A DNA stretch of 64,000 nt from Daphnia carinata (Eukaryota; Arthropoda; Branchiopoda; Diplostraca; Daphniidae): contig NW_026712518.1 of NCBI RefSeq assembly GCF_022539665.2, positions 1 through 64,000 of the forward strand. Reading direction: 5' to 3'. The notes beneath the pieces were generated by a model, which did no database searches, was not told the DNA's origin, and saw only the letters and a list, made by a program, of their open reading frames with translations. Each line of letters opens with the position of its first letter. Position 1 is the stretch's first letter. The translations under genes and the position numbers were made by a program. Shown piece after piece: positions 1-10,919 of this stretch.

Positions 1-506
1 CTCGTAACTTTATAGTAAAACAAGAAGAGGAAGCAAACTCAAATAACAATTTTGTATTCTCAACTAACATTATCCACAAAATCAAAAGCTAATAACAAAG
101 TCATTAGGAGGATCAGTATCCATATAAACATGCTCGAAATCAAAAGGCTTTTCAAAAATTCTTGTGAAAGGCAACATCTCTTCATCATACTAAAGAAACA
201 AACTCACAAAGAAAATAAAACGCAGGAACACCTAAAATGAAAATGACAATGACTAAAAAAGGAATAAGGAAAGTTCTACAATCAAACGGCTTATATGTCA
301 ATTCGCCCGCGAAGGGATATGAGACCGAAAAGGAACATAATTAAATGCAAGACAAACCTGCTTTCAATTTAAGAACAGTTAAACAAAAGTTAAAGAAGAA
401 AGATTCCCAAAATGAATTAACTAACCCCTCCCAGTGTCTCAACGACAAAACTCCGACAAAGTTCCACAAAGCAAAGTGTCATCAAAACTAAACCATTCCT
501 CTCAAA
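1..506. other. No gene recognised (left edge)
   Basis: AT-rich sequence leading up to the ankyrin ORF. Only short spurious reading frames are present. If the ankyrin ORF belongs to an LTR element, this stretch is internal sequence of that element, but no gag or pol homology is visible here. Confidence 0.5.
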
Positions 507-1754
507 ATGGCAAACAACATCACCAATCAAGATAACGAAATGGACGTAATCATCATCCCACAGGACCAAAAGGAACACGAGTTAATAATCATTAGCGATA
601 CTGAAAGTGAGAAAAGCCAGCAAGAAAACGGAGAAAAAGATAGTGCTAAAAGTGCGGATGTAAACAGGCAAATAGTGAAAAACGCAGAATGGATCGGAAT
701 CAAAACCGAAAAGAACGATTTTTCTGAGCTAGAGAGGAAAAATAAAGACAGCAGTGAATCGAGTGACGACGACACCAAGGAGATAAATGCATATAGTGAA
801 ATAGAACCCGACATGGAAAGTGCCTACAGTAACGAATATATATTGGAAAATAACAGTGACACCGGCTTCCAATATGTCCCACCCCACGGTGCCGAATTAG
901 AAAATAACAGTGACACCGACATACAATGTGAGCCGCCCCAAAAACGGAGCAGGCCGAATGACGAACAAAGGGAAAAGAAAGCCTGCGAAAACTGTCGGAT
1001 GAAAACGATAGCACCACTTTCAACGGAGCGAGCGGAAAAAATTCAGCTGCATCGACAGGCCACAATTGACCTAGAAGCCGGAAAACTTAATGATGGAAGC
1101 TTATCCATGATGGAAGCTCCAGTACCAACTATAAGGAGGTGCATCCAAAGCAAATTAGAATCGCTAGGATGTTGGCCAAGGCAAAAAATGGCTATATTCC
1201 TCGATAAACGATACGACGAAGGACGTACCCTACTTCACACCAGTATAGAAAGGAACAGGTACGACATAACGGATGCCTTACTTTCCTACGGAGCGAATCC
1301 CGAGATAATGTATCAAGGGAACACAATCGGACATTGGGCAGCAACCAACAACGATTTATTCTTGATAAGAATACTAAAACACAACTGCGAATTCACAAAT
1401 CGCAATAAAGACGGAGAAACCCCACTGATAACGGCAATATCACACAAAAATGAAGAATGCGCAAGACTAATTTGTACCCCAACAAACATCAAGATAGCAA
1501 CAAACGAGGGCAAAACCGCCTTACACTACCTCGCCAGGTACGGTCTCGAAGACTTGGCAACGCAAATCTGCACAAAAAGAATAATCGACGTCAACCAACA
1601 AGACGAAACGGGCACAACCGCCCTACACGATGCAGTGAGATACAAACAATCAGACATGATCGAGTTACTGCTTCTACACGGAGCAGATACAAAAATAAAA
1701 GACAACCGTGGACATACGGCTATGTCAAACAATGAAAGCACAAACGCACTATAA
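507..1754 (+). CDS. Ankyrin-repeat protein, 415 aa, possibly the 3' ORF of an LTR element
   Basis: An intact ORF with an AAAATGG start context. Residues 1-150 are acidic and Ser-rich and carry two hydrophobic-then-acidic patches resembling SUMO-interaction motifs (MDVIIIPQD, ELIIISDTESE). Two copies of an ENNSD-containing unit follow, then a basic cluster near residue 145 (QKRSRPNDEQREKK) that could be a nuclear signal, and a CENC pair. About five ankyrin repeats fill residues 235-410, with GRTLLHTSI, GETPLITAIS, GKTALHYLA and GTTALHDAV at the repeat starts. Ankyrin repeats mediate protein binding; the five-repeat layout after a disordered acidic N-terminus recalls IkB-like proteins, but that is inference. 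A G-rich polypurine tract and an LTR-like block begin about 200 bp after the stop, so the ORF sits where an env gene would be. A cellular gene interrupted by a solo LTR is the alternative. No intron or frame break is seen. Confidence 0.8.
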   Translation: MANNITNQDNEMDVIIIPQDQKEHELIIISDTESEKSQQENGEKDSAKSADVNRQIVKNAEWIGIKTEKNDFSELERKNKDSSESSDDDTKEINAYSEIEPDMESAYSNEYILENNSDTGFQYVPPHGAELENNSDTDIQCEPPQKRSRPNDEQREKKACENCRMKTIAPLSTERAEKIQLHRQATIDLEAGKLNDGSLSMMEAPVPTIRRCIQSKLESLGCWPRQKMAIFLDKRYDEGRTLLHTSIERNRYDITDALLSYGANPEIMYQGNTIGHWAATNNDLFLIRILKHNCEFTNRNKDGETPLITAISHKNEECARLICTPTNIKIATNEGKTALHYLARYGLEDLATQICTKRIIDVNQQDETGTTALHDAVRYKQSDMIELLLLHGADTKIKDNRGHTAMSNNESTNAL

Positions 1755-1952
1755 TCAAGACGAAGATAGAACCGGTTTATTCAACCATAGCCATCATTTG
1801 TATTCATAGAAGCAACTATAGTTGGTGACGGAAAAAGAAGAAGGAGAGAAAATTTCTTCTAAAATTCAGGTGAAGGAACAAGTTTTATTATTCAGCCGTA
1901 GGTTATAGTCGGTGATAGAGAAGCGCATATTGGAGGACCAATTCTTCTCATC

Positions 1953-1970
1953 GAAGGGGGGGGGGAGGAA
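1953..1970 (+). promoter_or_regulatory. Polypurine tract
   Basis: A purine-only run with ten consecutive G, ending in AGGAA directly before TGTAACGAGC. Retroelements use such a tract to prime plus-strand DNA synthesis immediately 5' of the 3' LTR. Confidence 0.5.
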
Positions 1971-2336
1971 TGTAACGAGCCCAAAGGCTATCCGAAGACA
2001 GCCACACCCTCAACATCCCTCAAGCGTTTCACGAGTGAAAGTGAACGTATCCCCACCCATTTTACCTTCAAATGTGTGTTAGTTAGTAGTATAAATACAG
2101 CATGTTTGAACCTTGTTAAATCGGAATTGTTACGACGATTCACTGCAATACACGAGGTTATGAAACTTTACAAGAGACAGAGATGAGAGAGTTTATGTAG
2201 TAAGAGTGATGAGGTGAAAGAAAGATAAATAGAAAATGACTTAGGTGAGATAAATGACTGTGACTTTATTTCTCTGTTAAAGCGTAAAAGGGAAGGGAAC
2301 GGGAAAACAGTTAGAAAAGTTAAATACTGGCTTACA
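1971..2336 (+). repeat. Putative LTR (about 366 bp)
   Basis: The block starts TGTAACGAGC right after a polypurine tract and ends in CTTACA, giving the usual TG..CA ends. A TATA-like GTATAAATAC lies near 2089, as expected in U3. No second copy is found in the window, so the pairing LTR would be beyond the left edge. The 3' end is the less certain boundary. Between here and 2607 I see nothing else. Confidence 0.45.
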
Positions 2337-2607
2337 ACAAAAATGAGATGACTGATCTGGGGGTATACTTCGAATACGACTGGCCCAATTCCCCCAAAAG
2401 GCAGAAAAAACGAAACCAAAAAATAAACCACACTAAATTGTGTAGGCTCGTGCTCCATACAGCACTGCCCGCGAGGGCAGCACCGTAGGTGACAGCGGGA
2501 CCCATCGTGACAACAGGTGAACTAAAGAACAAAGGTACTTGAAAAAAACAAAGTTTGAACATAATTTAATTTCCGTGCCTTGCGTTTCCGTAGTGAGAAG
2601 GCCGTCT

Positions 2608-3258
2608 TCAATGGTGGGGGAGATCTCTATAGGCCTTTTTGGGTCCAGACAGGATTTGGTGATGGTCCTGAGTGTTGCATAACGTGCAACGTCGAGGGTG
2701 AAGACAATCCACAATCTTGGTGTGGCCGGCGACGGCTGTCGGGACAAAACAACCGAAACAGCGTCGCTGGGGAAAGTGGAGTTCCAATCGATCTTGATTA
2801 GTGAGGAACATAAGGTCCTCACATTCAGGAATCATCCTTTTGCATGGGGTTGCTCCCGAGACGTGTGCCTTCAGGAAGCACGGGATGTTTGGAGTGTGCA
2901 GCGGGGCGATAAGCGTGGGACGATCTGGAGTGGCGACCGACGTGGGTACCTGAGTGTCGGCGCCCTTTTCTGGAGCCTGGCGTAGGAGAGACCCGATGTA
3001 CCCACTCATCAGGGTCTCTCGCTTGGTCTTGAAGTGGATGTGCATTTTAACCAAGTCTTCGGAGAGGGTTGCAAGTTCTTCGTCGAAACTTAAGATGGCC
3101 CTTTGGTAAGCGTTAACTTGGTTGATAGCTTCCTTTTTTGCACGTGTTACGTTTGCTATCGTGTCGTTAATGTTGGCGACGCACTCTTGCTCCCGTTCCC
3201 TACTAACTTTAAGTTTTTCCTTCACGGATGCGGCTTATGGAGGTGGATATTCGGCCAT
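2608..3258 (-). pseudogene. BEL/Pao gag, internally deleted and interrupted
   Basis: Reading from an ATG at 3258, a stop occurs at codon 8; the same frame is then open for about 205 codons from 3225. Residues 1-80 after the stop form a coiled coil ending in the segment ETLMSGYIGSLL. The C-terminal part (RCFGCF, GHTKIVDC, CTLCNTQDHH) matches the Cys/His knuckle module of BEL gag. The middle DUF1759-like gag region appears to be missing. A related N-terminal segment (ETLMSGYIWSLL) is on the plus strand near 17420. A primer-binding-like site and an LTR remnant lie just 5' on this strand, so this looks like the start of a second BEL copy placed in tandem behind the element at 3631-9056. Family assignment rests on the knuckle pattern and context. 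Confidence 0.6.
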
Positions 3259-3287
3259 GACACTTACGTTGGACGTAGGTGTTCACA

Positions 3288-3303
3288 GGGGACACGTTCA
3301 CTA
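3288..3303 (-). promoter_or_regulatory. Putative retroelement primer-binding site
   Basis: On the minus strand this reads TAGTGAACGTGTCCCC, about 30 bp 5' of the gag ATG. Twelve bases, GTGAACGTGTCC, are identical to the sequence just inside the 5' LTR of element G1 (29222-29238), where the site begins TGG as a tRNA-CCA complement should. The tRNA was not identified. Confidence 0.45.
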
Positions 3304-3630
3304 GACGAATTTAGGTCGACTGAATGTCGTCTGTTAGCAGGGTAGGCTAAACAGTTTCCAGCTTTGTATTACTAAACAGCAAGCGGCCTGACTTTTGCTC
3401 TTTGCCCTATATTTGAACTTGAATATAGGTGGCGCTGAGCTTAGCGAACTCGCCACCAGAGTTTAAGTTGCGATTTTCTACGTTGTTGACATTTTTGTGT
3501 CGTCATTGCATGATTGTACTTGTGGCATTTCCAATTTTGAATTTGCGACTTCAGCTCTTGATTTGAACTCCATTACAAGCAGTAGTTACATATTTGCAAT
3601 ACTTAAGTTAGTTGCTTAAGTTAAGAACGT
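3304..3630 (-). repeat. LTR remnant between two BEL copies
   Basis: About 330 bp without coding potential, lying between the DUF5641 end of one BEL pol and the primer site and gag of another. Position alone argues for an LTR. On the minus strand a TGCTAACA end occurs near 3330, and a GGTGGCG/CGCCACC stem is present near 3430-3463. No partner copy was found. Confidence 0.35.
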
Positions 3631-3936
3631 TTACGCTGTGGGAGATTCTCTTTTCTTTTCCTTTGCATAAACTTCTTGATCTTTTTCCGCAACCCTAATA
3701 CATAGTTTAGCCGCAGGACGAATACATGGTCTTGGATGGTTGCTGAGCTTCACTTTCACTACTGGAACAACATTGTCCGTAGGGCTGGGAATGACTTCAA
3801 GCACTTTACCAAACGGCCACTGACCACGCAAAGTATTTGGTTCAATTAGAAGCACCAGATCTCCCACGGTGACGTTAGGCCTATTTTCTTGCCATTTTCT
3901 TCTTTCTGTTAAGTGGGGGACGTATTCACGTACCAT
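3631..3936 (-). pseudogene. BEL pol C-terminal domain (DUF5641)
   Basis: The open segment contains the typical RRKWQENRPNVTVGDLVLL stretch followed by GQWPFGKVLEVIPS, matching the DUF5641 module at the end of BEL/Pao integrases. It overlaps the integrase-core segment at 3909-4547 in another frame, so a frameshift separates the two. Confidence 0.8.
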
Positions 3937-5012
3937 CTATTCAAAGAGTGTTGGAGGATGGCTTGGCTTTGTAGAAACTGCTTGGTAGTGACGTTCATGT
4001 TTTCCACGTCGGCCAGCTGGAGGGGCAAGTACGGCCGAGCGCCATCGTATAGAAAGTGATTTGGCGTAAAATGATCAGGATCTTCGGGATCCATGCTTAA
4101 GTGCGTTAACGGCCGGCCATTTAGCAGAGCTGCCACTTCAACAACGACGGTCCGTAGTACTTGGTCTGTGACTAGGCAATTACCTATGCTGGTTTTCATT
4201 GCCCGCTTACAGGATTGTACAATCCTTTCCCAAACATCACCGAAGTGGGACCTTCGTGAAGCGAAGTGCCATTCTACTTGTTGACAGGCCATCATCGTCT
4301 GAAGCTCTTCGTATTTAGTAACAAGTTCTTCCAAAGCCTGTCGCAACTCCTGCTCGGCAGCAACAAAGTTTGTTCCATTGTCACTGTAAAAAACCCTCAG
4401 TTTTCCGTGCAGGCTGACAAAACGAGAAAAACAGAGTAGGAACTCCTCCATACTGAGCCCGTTGGCTATTTCCAAGTGGATTGCTCGTGTCATCAAGCAC
4501 GTGAATAGGCTAACCCAACGTATTTCAATGTCGTCTTCCTCCTCCATCGTCTCGTACAGTTAAAGGTCCAAAGTAATCGACCCGGTGTACGTGAACGCGG
4601 GCAGATGAGTTGTTAAACGGTGGACTGGTAGTGAAGCCATCAACGGAGGGCTAGGCTTCGACGACGTGCATTTGCAAAGCCAGCAATTGTTGATTACGGA
4701 TTTTACCACCTTGCGTCCAGAAAGTATCCAATAGCGTGAACGGAGGTCAGTCAACAATCTCTCTGTTTTGACGTGCAGATGTCTTATGTGATAATCCCAA
4801 ACTATTCTCCGTGTTAAAAGTTGCGTCGCTGGTAGGAGTATGGGGTGCTTAGCTGCATAATCTATTGGCGCGTGAAGTATAGGTCCGCCTATTCGCAACT
4901 CTCCGACTTCATCCAAGAAGGGCTTGAAGGTGCGAAGCTTTGATCTGAGTGGCAATTCTAGATTCTTGCGTAGGGGCGTAGAATTCTCCAGCAAAGGCCA
5001 ATTCCTGTGCAC
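3909..5012 (-). pseudogene. BEL integrase (zinc-binding and catalytic core)
   Basis: Segment 5012-4560 carries the integrase N-terminal module (LRIGGPILHAP, then SRYWILSGRKVV and CWLCKC). Segment 4547-3909 carries the core: the first acidic region with VSLFTCLMTRAIHLE, the second catalytic Asp in YSDNGTNFVAAE, and the WHFASRRSHFGDVWER region that includes the last catalytic Glu. Integrase joins element DNA ends to the host chromosome. A stop and frameshift between 4548 and 4560 break the gene. Confidence 0.8.
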
Positions 5013-5911
5013 GTATGATGCATACTGTCAGCGTTGTTACTATTTCTTCTAACGTTAACTCTCCGGCAATGGGTTTTTCTCCACATAATTTTGCTCGAGC
5101 GTTGTTGGAAAATCTTTGACTCCAGGCCAACACTCGTTGAAGTTTCAACAGGTTGGAAAAACGTACAACACATCGATTGATGACGTGGTTTTCATCTTCC
5201 GTTTTGACTGCCAAGACACGAATCACGTTTACATCCCGTTCTTCTGGCTCCGTAATTTCTTCCCAAATGTGCCATTCTGAGGGGTCCAGGTTCAGGAACA
5301 GAGGTTCTCTGTGAAAGTTGACCAACTCGTTGACATCCTTTGGGCCGATACTTCTACTGCAGAGGTCCGCTGGGTTTGAGCCTCCAGCAACATGATGCCA
5401 TTGTCGGTGACCTATGTTCCGGAGTATTTTACCGATGCGGTTGTTGACGAAGACTTCAAATCGTCAGGTTTTTGTAATGGATCCACCGTAGCACCGTTCG
5501 TGAGTCCGTGTGGAAAGTCACTTGTCGCAAGTCGATTTCTAGTTCACGACAAATCGTGAGGTCGATGCTGAGACCTTCTATTGCATTCGTCAGCGTGACG
5601 TATGTTTTTGACATAACGAACTACACGTTGATCGACTGATCCTCGAATACGGTACGGAAATAGGCTACTGCTCGGTAACCTTTGGAGCTTGCATCCGTGA
5701 AGACGTGGAAGTGCTGTGGAGTCCAATGTCCGCGTTTGAAACGGAAGCATCTCGGAACCGAAAAAGACTCTAAATTTTTCAGATGGTCGTACCAGCAATA
5801 GAAACGTTGCCTCAATGTTTCAGGTAAGACGTCGTCCCAACCAATCCGTTCTTCGTTTGTCCAGATGTCTTGGAGCAAAGACTTCATTATGAAGACAACA
5901 GGTGCAACCAT
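4909..5911 (-). pseudogene. BEL RT thumb and RNase H region
   Basis: Segment 5911-5621 includes MVAPVVFIMKSLLQDIW and ERIGWDDVLPE, the conserved block after the BEL reverse transcriptase, leading to FHVFTDASSKGY, which holds the first RNase H Asp. Segment 5325-4909 covers the linker before integrase (FHREPLFLNLDPSEWHIWE). Between about 5330 and 5620 the RNase H continues in broken frames. Confidence 0.65.
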
Positions 5912-5930
5912 TCTCAGCGGGTCGTAGACA

Positions 5931-6745
5931 CTAGAGATGATGCTTAGGAAGGCTCGCTTGGTGAGGGTTTCGTTGTTCGACGGCTTCCGAATCTAGAACG
6001 TCAGCATATCTCTCTCTGTCCCACATTACTCCAAGCGTTCTTTCAACGGGGAGTTTCTCCAAGTCCAGATCCAGGGTTGGTGAAGCGAGGCCGCATTCTC
6101 GTAACGCTGCTATCACCGTTCTCGTTGACGACGTCCATTTTGTCAAGTTGAACCCGCCTAACTGAAGAAGAGATTTCATCTGGCGGGACCGTTTGACTGC
6201 CTCGTCTTCAGAGTCGAAGAAGTCGGGGTAATTGTCGACGTAAAACTTCCGTCGAACACTATCAACTACTTCTGGAAACTGGTCGCGGTGGTCATCGGCC
6301 GTTCGGTTGAGCCGAAGATGCAGGTCATCGGAGAGCATATCGCTCCAAATACGTGAACAGTTATCTGATACGTTAACGGGGCTGAAGAACTGCCGGGCGT
6401 CCGGTAGATAAATCGGAAAGCCGTTTGGTCTTCTTCGGGAACTTTCACTTGGTGAAACATTTTCTCGTTGTCCGCTCCGACTGGTATGAGGTTACGGCGG
6501 AAGCAAACGAGTAGGTTAGGTCCTCGAAGCAAATTTTGGCTAATCGATGTGCCACCGAACTCAGCAGCTCCATCGAATACAACACGGACTTTGGTCGATG
6601 AACTGGATGGGCTCACGACCCCGTGGTGTGGTAGATACCACGTCTTGCTCGTCTCCGTCCGTGCCTCTTGGGTCGTGAGAAGTCGGGCATGTTTCAAGTC
6701 GATGTACTCCTTGACTACTGCATCGTACTTTCGAGCAAACTCCAT
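5931..6745 (-). pseudogene. BEL reverse transcriptase
   Basis: Two overlapping open segments. The first (6745-6266) has the palm motif STKVRVVFDGAAEFGG and the EKMFHQVKVPEEDQTAFRF block. The second (6338-5931) has RRKFYVDNYPDFF, where a canonical enzyme reads YVDD, followed by KWTSSTRTVI. RT copies element RNA into DNA. The two parts are out of frame with each other, so the gene is inactive; the second catalytic Asp of YVDD is Asn here. Confidence 0.8.
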
Positions 6746-6748
6746 GTC

Positions 6749-7773
6749 TCAATGAAAGCGTCGCTCGAGAGCGTAGAGCCTCTTCAAGGCAGACGACCGA
6801 TTGTTCGGGAGGTTTACGTCGTTGGTCTTCCACATTAAGCCGACTTGATACCGATTACCAATACTCTTTACTGAAGATTCGAGGATACGTTTTCCTCGTA
6901 GATCATCTTCGGATAAAATGGGCTGATCTACTTCCACTTCTTTTGCCTCAAGTTTCCAGAATTTCATGACCAACTCGTTTAGGCCTTCGGGACGTTCCTC
7001 GGTGGTCACATGAGCGATGAACGGAAGTCCGTCTTGTGTCGAGCCCGTTTGTCCACCCAGACACCAGCCAAACGGCGTCTTAAAGCCGATGGACCCAGTC
7101 GTTCCAACCAGCGGCTTGATGGAAGCTACATGATCATGGGCCTCTGCGACGTCGATTTCTATCAGCACGGTCACGTCCTCTTGTTGAACGGTCGGGACGT
7201 CAATACCACGTAGGTGTGTCCATGACTCCCACTGTCGAGGGTCGATCGGCGAATTCGGCGTCACCTTCAAGTTGTCGACGGGTTAAGCGTTCTTGACTTG
7301 AAACTGGTTTTTACCATCACGAGATGCTAGGGCGAAGTTTACTACGGAAGCCGCGACGATAGACGTGGCTCCGTTATACAGACAACGGTGATGCGTTTAG
7401 ACGGCCCAACGAGTCCCAACTTCTTTACCAAGTCGCTCCTAATCAGCGTGGTGTCACTTCCGGTATCCAGGAAACCGAAGTGTCGACCCATGTTTTACCA
7501 GCTCTAACACGAACCGGTACGATCTTGAAACGTACACGTCGGTTTACTGTTTCTAAATGGGTTAAAGTCCCAAGGGATGCAGTCGATGGTGGCACTGGTG
7601 GAGCACCTAACCTCCTCAATGGGATGTGTTGCGTATCTCAACTGAGAGAGTAGCAATAGCTTAACAGCCAGTGTTTGAGCCCTGACTTTCCTGGTTTCAC
7701 AATTAGAAAACTGAACTAAGATTTGGAATTCTTTATTGAACAAACCAAGGGGGGGTTTCGACGTGAATGTCAA
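6749..7773 (-). pseudogene. BEL aspartic protease and linker region
   Basis: Segment 7270-6749 (173 codons) contains SWTHLRGIDVPTV and FGWCLGGQTGS, the conserved stretch between protease and RT in BEL/Pao elements. Upstream, in broken frames at 7500-7280, a protease-like remnant with a retained LGKEVG segment is visible. Segment 7773-7504 covers the N-terminal part. The equivalent plus-strand copy is at 13160-13560. Confidence 0.6.
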
Positions 7774-7963
7774 CTGGCAAAGGGCAAAAAGAAGACTTCA
7801 AAGTTACTAATCAACAGCCCTGAAAGGAACTGTAATGGCAACTCAAACTTAAAACACAATCTGATTCAGTCGAATTATATGTGCTTCCAAGAAGACACAG
7901 ACGGGGAAACAAAAGAAAATCGAACGAGCACGGGAGCCCTCTAGGGAGTCTTGCCTCCACCGA

Positions 7964-9056
7964 TCAAATCGGTGACAGGATGAATTCAGTTCCATGAAGC
8001 AAGGTGTGCTGTCGGGATCCAGTGCACCCAGCAATAGTACAGCTGATATCCCTGGGACATTCCTTGCGTTCATGGTTTCCCGTAAGACGTAATAAACATC
8101 TTCCGGACTTGAATACTTTCTCAGCCCTTTGCGTCGGCGTGAGCGACATGAAAATAGTACAGGTTGAAAGATTGTGGACACTGCCGTTACATATAAGGCA
8201 TTTCCACCGTTCTGTCTTCTCGGCTTGTATCTTCCCCGATGTTGATCGGCTAGTTGGAGGCTTGGTTGCTGAAAATGATGGCGCCGCTACCTTCGAGCCT
8301 TCCATCGTCGATATTTGTCCGATGATCGCCGTATATGGGAGGCTGAGTCGTTTGACGTGCTTCCTTTCGTCGAACTTTACACCTTTGGACGTCGACGTGG
8401 GTAAAGACTCGAATTCGTTTTTCCCATGTTGTTTGCTCATGGATTTTAACGTTACCCAGTCGTCTAGAACGGTCGGTTCTACGCCGGCCTTTTTCCGTTT
8501 TTTCGTTCCACTTATCCTTGAGGTAAGGCGTCAATTTCGCTTCAAGGGTCATCAAGGTGGTATGGCTGTACATCTCATGGTTTGTACTTCGATTTTGAGA
8601 GCGTGCTCCTCCAACATAAAAAGAAGAACCGGAGAGTCCTCATACTCTTCATACAAAGCCTGGAATTTGGCCTGGAATCGTGCGTAATTCTTCGGGTTAC
8701 CATCAAACGGCTGGATCTTGAAGTTTGGAGGTTGTAGACAACTACAACAGCTGCTGTGAGGACGATTGACTTGACTGTGGTTATGGAACGTTCAGAGCGC
8801 TCATCTTCATCATGCTTCGCTGACTAGCGTGTTGTTTGCCGCAATGTCTCTGGACGTGACTCTTGAGCTCTCAATGAGTTTACTTAACTGTTCACACATG
8901 CTCCTTAAAGCCTTATTAAGGATTTCTGTTATGGAAGTTTGTTTGCCTCCATCTGAGCCCTCACCGTTTCCAACTTCAATTCCAGCTTCAGCATCTGAGC
9001 TTCAGTCTCCAACTCCCCATGGCTTGATTGTTGGAGAAGGCTGGTTGATTTAACGT
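7964..9056 (-). pseudogene. BEL gag (central and knuckle parts)
   Basis: From 9056 downward: a coiled-coil stretch (MLKLELKLETVRAQMEANK), then KIQPFDGNPKNYARFQAKF, the start of the BEL gag DUF1759 region, then a frameshift near 8560 into segments ending in the Cys/His module (CLICNGSVHNLSTC ... HTLLHG) at 8180-7990. At least three shifts or stops interrupt it. Gag forms the particle and binds element RNA. Confidence 0.7.
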
Positions 9057-9555
9057 TGGTATGCCTTTTCGTGACACGACACCTCATTTTTTGGAAATTT
9101 TTTTTGTATACAAGGAAATGTTTCCTACACCTCGCAATTACATTAATCTATAGGATATTGATTAAACTATATTCCTTTTTAGTAATATTACAAGTTCATA
9201 TGTATTAATTATTTTACGAAAGGGAATTTTTTTAAGTGAAGACGGTGCTAAGTTTTTCCTGTCAAAAATAGTTTATTTTATTCCCACCTGAGGCGCTGAG
9301 CTCACAATGCTTTTTTTCTGTGACAGCTAATAGTTTGCTCTAAAAGCAGACGCATTTCTGCTTGCTTTTACATAGTGACTTTGACTTTAAGGTGGACCTA
9401 TGGACATGTGAAATACGCTGAGATAGTATTACTACTTCATCAATGGGCTTTGAGGTGGAGGACCCATATCCCTGTGTTAATTACAAAATGTTGTGACATT
9501 CAGTTTTGCAATTTAAAGTTGTAAATCTTACCTTTTAGTGAGTACTAGTTTCTCT
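9057..9555. other. No gene recognised
   Basis: AT-rich sequence between the truncated BEL gag and the Gypsy env fragment, with no domain or clear repeat structure. Confidence 0.5.
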
Positions 9556-9900
9556 ACCTTTTTGGGATTCCCTTCCCATGCTATGGGTTCCTTATTCTTT
9601 CTCAGTAATTTGTAAATAACTTGCCATGGTATTTCTACCGGTTCGGGGTGTGAACAATAGTACGGGTGTTCTAAGTCTATGGTACCTTTTATTATACTCT
9701 TCGATCACTTGCAAGAGCTGATGGTTATTGGTTGGGTTAGGCCTTCGGCTAGAGAGAAGATAAGGCTCGAAATTATGGTTCTCATCCGTTATTGTATTAC
9801 ATTTCTGTTATCAGTTTTTTTTGGTTGTGTAATGGCTTGTCTTAAGGATCTTCTAACAGGGGTTTTGACGTTTGTTTCTCTTTAACGTCTTACTCATAAT
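9556..9900 (-). pseudogene. env-like 5' fragment of a G1-related Gypsy element
   Basis: The DNA is clearly similar to 22590-22800, the start of the G1 env-like gene; for example CGGGGTGTGAACAATAGTA here against CTCGGGATGTGAACAATAG there, with flanking matches. Only the signal-peptide end remains, in broken frames. Confidence 0.65.
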
Positions 9901-9934
9901 GATACAATTTTTATTCGCTACATGTGGAACATGT

Positions 9935-10780
9935 TCAAATAGCAATACTACAGAAGATCGTTTCGATTCTACGCTTTAGCACGTTAGTACATCCTAATTC
10001 AATTGGTTTAGATGCAAATACTTGATTGTTGTCGTTTAAGACTTTCCCTATCTCATTTCCACCTATCACTAACAAATGGGATAATTCGAAGGTAATGGTT
10101 GAATTTCCTTTAATGCTATAGATTAGGATTGCTATTTTCATAATACTAAATCGGATTGTATTCCGTTCTATACTAATATTAGTGTTTTATTAGCTACATG
10201 GATTTTTGTTTTATATTTTTGATGAAAAAATCTAAACCTATGATACACCAAACCATGTTGAAAACCGAAGTTTGGAGCTAATTTAATACTTAAAGTAAAA
10301 CATCCTTAAGGGTACATAACATTCCCTGAGACCGATATAAATCATTGGCGAATTTTAGGTTCTAATTCAACTAAGATTGCCTTATGGAGTAACAGAGAAA
10401 ATTTTTCCGACGTTATGGTACTGGCTGCTGCTCCCACATCTACTAAAACTTGGCATTTCTGATTGCTTAAATCTCCGGGTATTTTAATTAGTTTACATGA
10501 CTGTCTTGTGTTCTTGTTATCCAGATATGTGTATTGTGTGCAATCCTGATATCTTCCACGGCTATTGGATCTGTCACGGGACTCGGAGCGGTACCTGTTA
10601 TAAAATCTATCTCGATCTTCTTTGTATGATCGCTCTTGGCGATTTCTTTTCAATTAGCTATCCCTCAATGGCTGTCTGCCTTCCCATTTAACACTATTCT
10701 ATCTGGACGGGTTCCTTCCTTGGCGGTATGAGTCGACAATGTTTAATGACAATCCCTGCTATTTGCGGTTGCTGAGGTAA
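9935..10780 (-). pseudogene. gag-end/protease fragment of a G1-related Gypsy element
   Basis: Segment 10653-10342 has an Arg/Ser-rich tail and then VDVGAAASTITSEKFSLL, aligned with the G1 protease start IDTGAAASIMSSDKFALL; DTG has become DVG. Segment 10141-9935 continues (STITFELSHLLVIG, ASKPIELG). RT, RNase H and integrase are missing between here and the env fragment at 9556-9900, indicating a large deletion. Confidence 0.75.
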
Positions 10781-10919
10781 GATATGTAGAATGGGACGGC
10801 AATGCCTGACTGGCAGCAAGACCTAGTCTCATTACATTGGTAATGCTGTATGACTTAGCCTCATTGCAAGGTACCATACTAGTGCTAAATACTTTTTCTC
10901 TGTAAATTAATAATTTAGT

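Larger units (their letters stand above)
3631..9056 (-). mobile_element. BEL/Pao LTR retrotransposon, decayed (copy A)
   Basis: The minus strand encodes, in order, gag, aspartic protease region, reverse transcriptase, RNase H, integrase and DUF5641, which is the BEL/Pao gene order. Every domain is recognisable but the reading frame is broken many times by shifts and stops, so the copy is dead. The gag N-terminus is absent at the high-coordinate end, where unrelated AT-rich sequence begins near 9057. A gag N-terminus instead lies beyond the 3' end at 2608-3258. Confidence 0.85.

Noticed and set aside
2168-2822. Minus-strand ORFs in and after the putative LTR
   Set aside because: Low-complexity, no motif, and overlap LTR sequence.
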